A DNA stretch of 64,000 bases from Tubulanus polymorphus (taxonomy: Eukaryota > Nemertea > Palaeonemertea > Tubulaniformes > Tubulanidae): the NCBI RefSeq assembly GCF_964204645.1, contig NC_134033.1, positions 14,758,155 through 14,822,154 of the forward strand. The letters are read 5' to 3'. The first letter of the stretch is position 1, and each line of letters starts with the position of its first letter. Under the pieces are notes generated by a model. The model worked only from the letters and a program-made list of their open reading frames with translations, searched no databases and was not told where the DNA came from. Shown in pieces: positions 59,499-64,000 of the stretch. Position numbers and translations under genes: made by a program.

Positions 59499-60638
59499 AT
59501 GGATGATTACACAAATTCAGCAAACCGGCATAACAAAACCAACTTAAAGAATGCGTTCGCAGCAGCCTCCGACATCTTTCATAATATCACTTATAAAGAC
59601 GACGCATTGGTATCGTTGTGTCAAAGGATACAAGCCCGTCCTGCAACACGAAAAAACAAATACAGCGTTTTAATGTACTTGGTTTGGTATCTACCAGCGT
59701 CTCTATTGGGTATAATATTCAACGCATTCACGCTGTTGGTTCTAAAACAATTCAAATCCGATAGTTATTTTCTCATCAAAATTCTCGCTTTAAACGATCT
59801 GTTGTTTATGATCGCTACATTCGTTCTTTATCCGCTGAGAACTGTGTACGTGTACGCCGTATTGGGAGATATTCTGTTTCGTACAAATAATTGGAATTTA
59901 GGCTGGATTTTCATCTCGGTCGCCTTGCCGTTTTTCTACATGTTTCAGATGACACGTAACTGGTGCACTGTACTGCTAAGTCTCGAGCGGTTAATCGTCG
60001 TATTGTTTCCGATAAAATCTCGAATATTTCCCCTGAAGTCCATATCGCTATACGCGATGCTTTTCATATCGCTACTCAGCTTTTGCGGACATTTCGTTTT
60101 GTTTCTGCCCGAATATCCGCTTGGCTTTCTGAACTGCCCCGACTATTGGCCATATGTAACTATACGCAAGAAGTACCGATTCAAATATGGGATTATACAA
60201 TATAAATGGCGTTACGAGATTTCCGAACGTGATTTGTTTCTCTATCTTACCGTCATGTTTCCGATTTGCTTTTTAGTTTTCGTCAATTCCATTCTTATTT
60301 CGCTGACATTTTTCCGACACGTCTTTCGACATTCGGAGCTCGGCGTAGTAAACGACAAATCGGCGAGAAAAGAAATGAAAGTTTTGAGGATGGTTTTATC
60401 CGTAGTTCTGTTGTTCATCATCTGCGAAAGTATCGGTTTCGTCGATCGTCTGAAATACTTTGTCGCAATTCCTGCTCTTAGAAATTCAGGCATAAGGCTG
60501 ATAGCCTTAGGACTTTCTATCGTCGATTCTTCTGTAAACTTTTTCGTGTATTGCGTAACGAATGCAAGGTTCAGAAAGTCGGTTTTTGGTACATTCGCCT
60601 CGCCGCGTCAGGAACCTGAGCAAAAGAGGAAACCCTAA
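59499..60638 (+). CDS. Class-A GPCR 2, FMRFamide-receptor-like
   Basis: Single-exon gene of 379 residues. The N-terminal ectodomain of about 55 residues has several N-glycosylation sites (for example NKT and NIT). TM1 is LPASLLGIIFNAFTLLVL, TM2 has LALNDLLFMIATFVLYP, TM3 QMTRNWCTVLLSLERLIVVLF with an ERL triplet at the DRY position, TM6 VLRMVLSVVLLFIICES and TM7 DSSVNFFVYCVTNARFRKSV with NFxxY in place of NPxxY. The C-tail is short and basic (EPEQKRKP). It is closest in the window to GPCR 1 (TRNW and SxxNFxVY). Likely ligand class is peptide or chemosensory; the ligand is unknown. Confidence 0.88.
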   Translation: MDDYTNSANRHNKTNLKNAFAAASDIFHNITYKDDALVSLCQRIQARPATRKNKYSVLMYLVWYLPASLLGIIFNAFTLLVLKQFKSDSYFLIKILALNDLLFMIATFVLYPLRTVYVYAVLGDILFRTNNWNLGWIFISVALPFFYMFQMTRNWCTVLLSLERLIVVLFPIKSRIFPLKSISLYAMLFISLLSFCGHFVLFLPEYPLGFLNCPDYWPYVTIRKKYRFKYGIIQYKWRYEISERDLFLYLTVMFPICFLVFVNSILISLTFFRHVFRHSELGVVNDKSARKEMKVLRMVLSVVLLFIICESIGFVDRLKYFVAIPALRNSGIRLIALGLSIVDSSVNFFVYCVTNARFRKSVFGTFASPRQEPEQKRKP

Positions 60639-61956
60639 AATGAGCACAGCGCGCACGTAGTGACGACTTCGAAATATGACGCCCTTCATAGAAAACACAC
60701 TTCGTCTCTTTGTACGTGTCATGAACCACAACTGAAATAAGATCTACTCCCTAAATCAAACCAATATCAAAATATAATTCAAGGATATTGATATTTACCA
60801 AAGAAGTCAATTAAACTAGCTTTTGAGTGTTGGTTCTTGACCATCTCAACTTCAAAATTGTACCTGGTGGGAACTTAAGGTTAACGTTGAAAAGACCAAG
60901 ATTATCATTTTTAGAACAATGGGGTGTAGGAAGCTCAACGTTTTCGTGTGGGTTATCAAAATGTAGATGAAGAAGTTGATTATCAATATGATGTTATTAA
61001 GTTTAAACAAAATGAAGTTTCTTTGAAGGCAAAATAACTGTTAGTAAACAAGGCAAAATGCGCATAGATAAAGTCTGGTATTTGAGAATATATTCCCTAG
61101 ACCCACCATTAGATTACCAGTTTGAATAATTCGATCAGACGATCAATTTGGGAATAATGTTGAACAACGCAAAAATATGCTCTAATCGGCCACATGTTCT
61201 GTTAATTGATTATTGGTTTTAATTCAGAGTTCTCATAACATGTATATACACAACCGAAGACTCTTCAGATACAATTTATCCCTTACAATATTTTCTTTTG
61301 AATACCGTGTACCGATAACTGCGTACTCAAAGACAGATTGTGTAGCTCTCGAAAACCTGATCGTTGAGGATAAGAGCGCGTAGGAACAATAGCGTCATCA
61401 ATAGAAAACATCGTTGACGAAGAAAGCGTAGTACTTGTTTCAAGAGGGTAAGCGGGATATGATTATTATAGATACGAACGATTCACCAGGGATCAGTGGA
61501 AAGTTCCACAAGCTCCACTCTGCAGATAGACAATTAGTCCAGCAAAACAACCAGTTAAATAGAAGTAAGTTTTCTATTTATTATTTTTTTTATTAAAGCA
61601 TCTCCTGGGCATGTGTGTGTAAACATTAAAATGCACCCAGTAATATTCAACATAGAAAAATAATTCTTTTTTTTCATTACTAGTAAAGCTGCTTTCGAGG
61701 TTTATTCCGAGTTTGCTCGAAGTAAAATTCGAAAATGATATTTCAGTTGAAAAAGAAGTTTGCATATTTGCTAACAACGATGTCATCATTTTCCGATATG
61801 ATGGCAGCCTTGTTTCTCGATTCAGTCCAGACATAGAAATCCTAGGCTACCGATGCGTTGCATCGATCTGTAACTTGGAAATATTATTAATATAATACGA
61901 GTCGTTTTATGCATCGATATTTTCATTCATTTGTTCGCTTGTCCATCTTTGTAGAT
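60639..61956. other. Intergenic interval
   Basis: AT-rich sequence without a supported gene. Short frames near 61,574-61,895 on both strands overlap each other and have no family resemblance. Confidence 0.4.
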
Positions 61957-62143
61957 GACGCCGAAATTCGCCAGTGCCTTCCTTGTAGTCGCGTTACTCG
62001 TTAGCGTGACCATTCTTGTTCCGACGCCAGTGACTTCTGATTGACCGGCTATTGCGTCAACTGCGAGAAACAATGTTCGGTTCAATTCGAGGAGTGTTGC
62101 AATGACCCGTCTAGTTGCATTCAGGTTCCTCCTTGTCTGTGAA
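61957..62143 (+). pseudogene. Frame-disrupted paralogue of the small cysteine-rich peptide
   Basis: After an acceptor (CATCTTTGTAG) an ATG opens a signal peptide (MTPKFASAFLVVALLVSVTI onward) very similar to that of the gene at 56,955-57,161. The frame meets TGA about 29 codons in, at the signal/mature boundary. The cysteine-rich core continues immediately in another frame and ends at its own stop near 62,143. About ten residues' worth of sequence before the first conserved cysteine are also missing relative to the intact copy. A deletion that shifted the frame explains both. AATAAA signals follow at about 62,225 and 62,243. Confidence 0.75.
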
Positions 62144-62150
62144 ATGCTAT

Positions 62151-62838
62151 CGATATCGTGTATTCGCTGAATTCGATGAATTATCGATATTCTAAGCATA
62201 AACGTATGAATTAGTTCTACGTATAATAAAGAATTCACAAAAATAAAATGTCCTTCGTCGATCTTACGTATGTTGTTATGATCAGGGAGGTGGGTTCACT
62301 CCCACCTCTCTGTTATGATTGACCTTTCATCCGTATCAACATACATATATATTATGTATTTTTCGTATCAAGCATTACTGGAATTCTATGGTCCATCATC
62401 CAGGAGCGTCGTTCATCCTTGGGGTTCGAGGATTGTCAGTACGATTGAATATCAATAGTGAAATAAAATGATTACTCGCGAAAATGAAATAAAACAGAAT
62501 TGAAATGGAATTTTGCTCAGGGATATTCAATATAACGTGTAAACTACATTGTGGAAATAGCTTTTGATGTGACTTCTGTATTCCGAAAGTGGAATTCATT
62601 CAACTAGTATTGCCTGACTATCTCGGAGGCCTTTCTTTGCTTTTCCAACAATGGCTAGGCATACGTACACGGAGGAATCCTATGGAAATATACGAGTTGG
62701 CCTATATGTCTCTTGTTCCCACTTCCTTGAAATTACCGAGCTACGCCATGGCGCTTGATGCTGTGTAAGCGTTCTTGAAATCACAGAGCAGTGGAACAGA
62801 TGCAAGAATAGTTCGCACAGTTACCGGTACCTGTAATC
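62151..62838. other. Intergenic interval before GPCR 3
   Basis: No supported gene. It starts with the 3' UTR of the broken peptide locus. Confidence 0.4.
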
Positions 62839-64000
62839 ATGGATAACTTGACGAACTTCACTACTACAACTTTTCGGGTTTATACTGTTGCAGAAAGACC
62901 TCGAAATATCTTCTATCCATTCGCCAGATTTGTGATCCGTATGGATTACTACTATATAACGCCAATCATTCACTTGTTAGTCTATCCGCTGGGCTGCGCG
63001 TTTAACTGGTTTACTATCATTTTGTTGCTTAAGTGTCGTAGATTTCAATCGGTTCGTTACACATTTCCTTATCTAATGACTCTCGCTGTTTCAGATCAAC
63101 TCGTCGTATTGTTTGGTTTGTCCAGGTTTTCAGATTGGATGCGACACCTACTGAAAACGATTGGACTCGTTCCGAGGGACTGCGGTGGTCAAATGATTTA
63201 TCTTCATCAACGAAACAAATGTCCTATACTTTACAATTTTTGGTACTATTTTTCCTATCTTCCACAAAGATGGATCCCTATCTGTTTACTAAAATCACTA
63301 TTCTACAACCAGTCAATATCTATATCTAACTACATAGTTGTTGTAATTGCTATTGAAAGATTCGTTTCTATTCGTTTCCCTTTCTTTCACATGAGACATT
63401 TCACAGTCACCAAACGTAGAATAGCTGTATGTGTTGTGTTAATGGTTTCATATATAATTAATTGGCATGACACTATTAGATACAATGTCGTTATTGTCGT
63501 CAATAGAGGAGGATATAACGAAACATTAGGTTTCATTATGTGCAGCACCACCCAATGGATGCGGATTACCCGTTCTCAGGAAGGAATGATTAAAACTGTT
63601 CAATCATTCTTTCAGAACATACTGCCATCATTCTTGATCGCCATAGTATCAGTTCTAACTGCTGTATCACGTGCTAGGAAGTCGAGAGTCCTGATCGAAA
63701 CGAGAACAGATCGTAATAAATCTTCAGCCAGTAAAACTCTTGTTGTTGTAGTAATTATGTATATGTTACTGGTGTTACCAAATTCGATGTGTACCTTAAT
63801 GGGCAACTTCAACGAATTCATTATGGATACTCTCTGGATCAATCGGGGCATACCGCTTTACTCGGTTCTATCTCGCACCAGCTATTACGTTCTCAGAAAT
63901 TTCGCGTACGATTTAGGTCGATTATTTAAAATACTTCGTGAATCCGTATATTGCATTAATTTCTTTATATATTTGGGGACACTGGGCGTTTTCAGGAGAC
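62839..64000 (+). CDS. Class-A GPCR 3 (3' end cut by window edge)
   Basis: From the ATG at 62,839 the frame stays open to the end of the window (387 codons), so the stop codon lies outside. The N-terminus has NLTNFTTT with N-glycosylation sites. TM1 is near ITPIIHLLVYPLGCAFNW. TM3 ends IAIERFVSIRFP, with ERF at the DRY position. TM6 is near TLVVVVIMYMLLVLPNSM. TM7 ends INFFIYLGTLGVFRR, again with NFxxY in place of NPxxY. It therefore belongs to the same broad receptor group as GPCRs 1 and 2 but is more diverged, lacking the TRNW motif. Almost the complete seven-helix domain is present; only the C-tail is missing. Confidence 0.85.
   Translation, partial: MDNLTNFTTTTFRVYTVAERPRNIFYPFARFVIRMDYYYITPIIHLLVYPLGCAFNWFTIILLLKCRRFQSVRYTFPYLMTLAVSDQLVVLFGLSRFSDWMRHLLKTIGLVPRDCGGQMIYLHQRNKCPILYNFWYYFSYLPQRWIPICLLKSLFYNQSISISNYIVVVIAIERFVSIRFPFFHMRHFTVTKRRIAVCVVLMVSYIINWHDTIRYNVVIVVNRGGYNETLGFIMCSTTQWMRITRSQEGMIKTVQSFFQNILPSFLIAIVSVLTAVSRARKSRVLIETRTDRNKSSASKTLVVVVIMYMLLVLPNSMCTLMGNFNEFIMDTLWINRGIPLYSVLSRTSYYVLRNFAYDLGRLFKILRESVYCINFFIYLGTLGVFRR

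Overview
The window is animal nuclear DNA: multi-exon genes with GT/AG introns in consistent phase, an intron-containing tRNA-Tyr, TATA and AATAAA signals, tRNA-derived SINEs, a LINE tail and many short terminal-inverted-repeat (TIR) elements. The gene content (Dispatched-type transporter, cyclin B3, astacin/EGF/CUB protein, FMRFamide-receptor-like GPCRs, a cluster of secreted glycine-rich repeat proteins) fits a marine invertebrate, most likely a lophotrochozoan. The species cannot be named from sequence alone.

Layout. 1-19,400 is gene-poor and rich in repeats: a 210-bp AT microsatellite, 50-bp and 136-bp tandem arrays, a 5'-truncated LINE and an inverted pair of tRNA-SINEs. Two good exons of an unidentified secreted protein lie there on the minus strand. 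19,460-24,552 (minus) is a nine-exon Dispatched-family gene of about 1,057 residues. A minus-strand tRNA-Tyr(GUA) lies at 25,121-25,212. 26,700-36,140 (plus) holds five genes for secreted, low-complexity Gly/Met/His/Tyr-rich proteins. Four have the same form, a short signal-peptide exon ending in phase 1 followed by one large exon; the fifth has a 20-copy 31-residue repeat but no visible signal exon. 39,278-39,619 encodes a small six-cysteine secreted peptide with the same two-exon form. 41,311-47,704 (minus) is a ten-exon cyclin B3 gene of about 472 residues with a 36-bp minisatellite in one intron. 48,840-64,000 mixes three intronless class-A GPCRs (the last cut by the window edge), a twelve-exon astacin-EGF-CUB-cysteine-rich gene whose zinc site is destroyed, and two related small cysteine-rich peptide loci, one broken.

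Relations between genes. The glycine-rich genes look like a secreted structural-matrix cluster (shell, cuticle, mucus or adhesive) grown by duplication and internal repeat expansion. The three GPCRs share an NFxxY version of the TM7 motif and look like a local receptor family. Dispatched and cyclin B3 are ordinary conserved genes with no visible link to these clusters.

The most unusual observations are: (1) the predicted catalytically dead astacin, whose exon carrying the former zinc site is bracketed by two copies of a tiny (about 36 bp) near-perfect palindrome, each with a 7-bp target duplication; (2) the 20 x 93-bp protein repeat gene with dimeric higher-order structure and no own signal exon; (3) several small TIR element families, including nested and abutting copies; (4) a frame-disrupted paralogue of a cysteine-rich secreted peptide.
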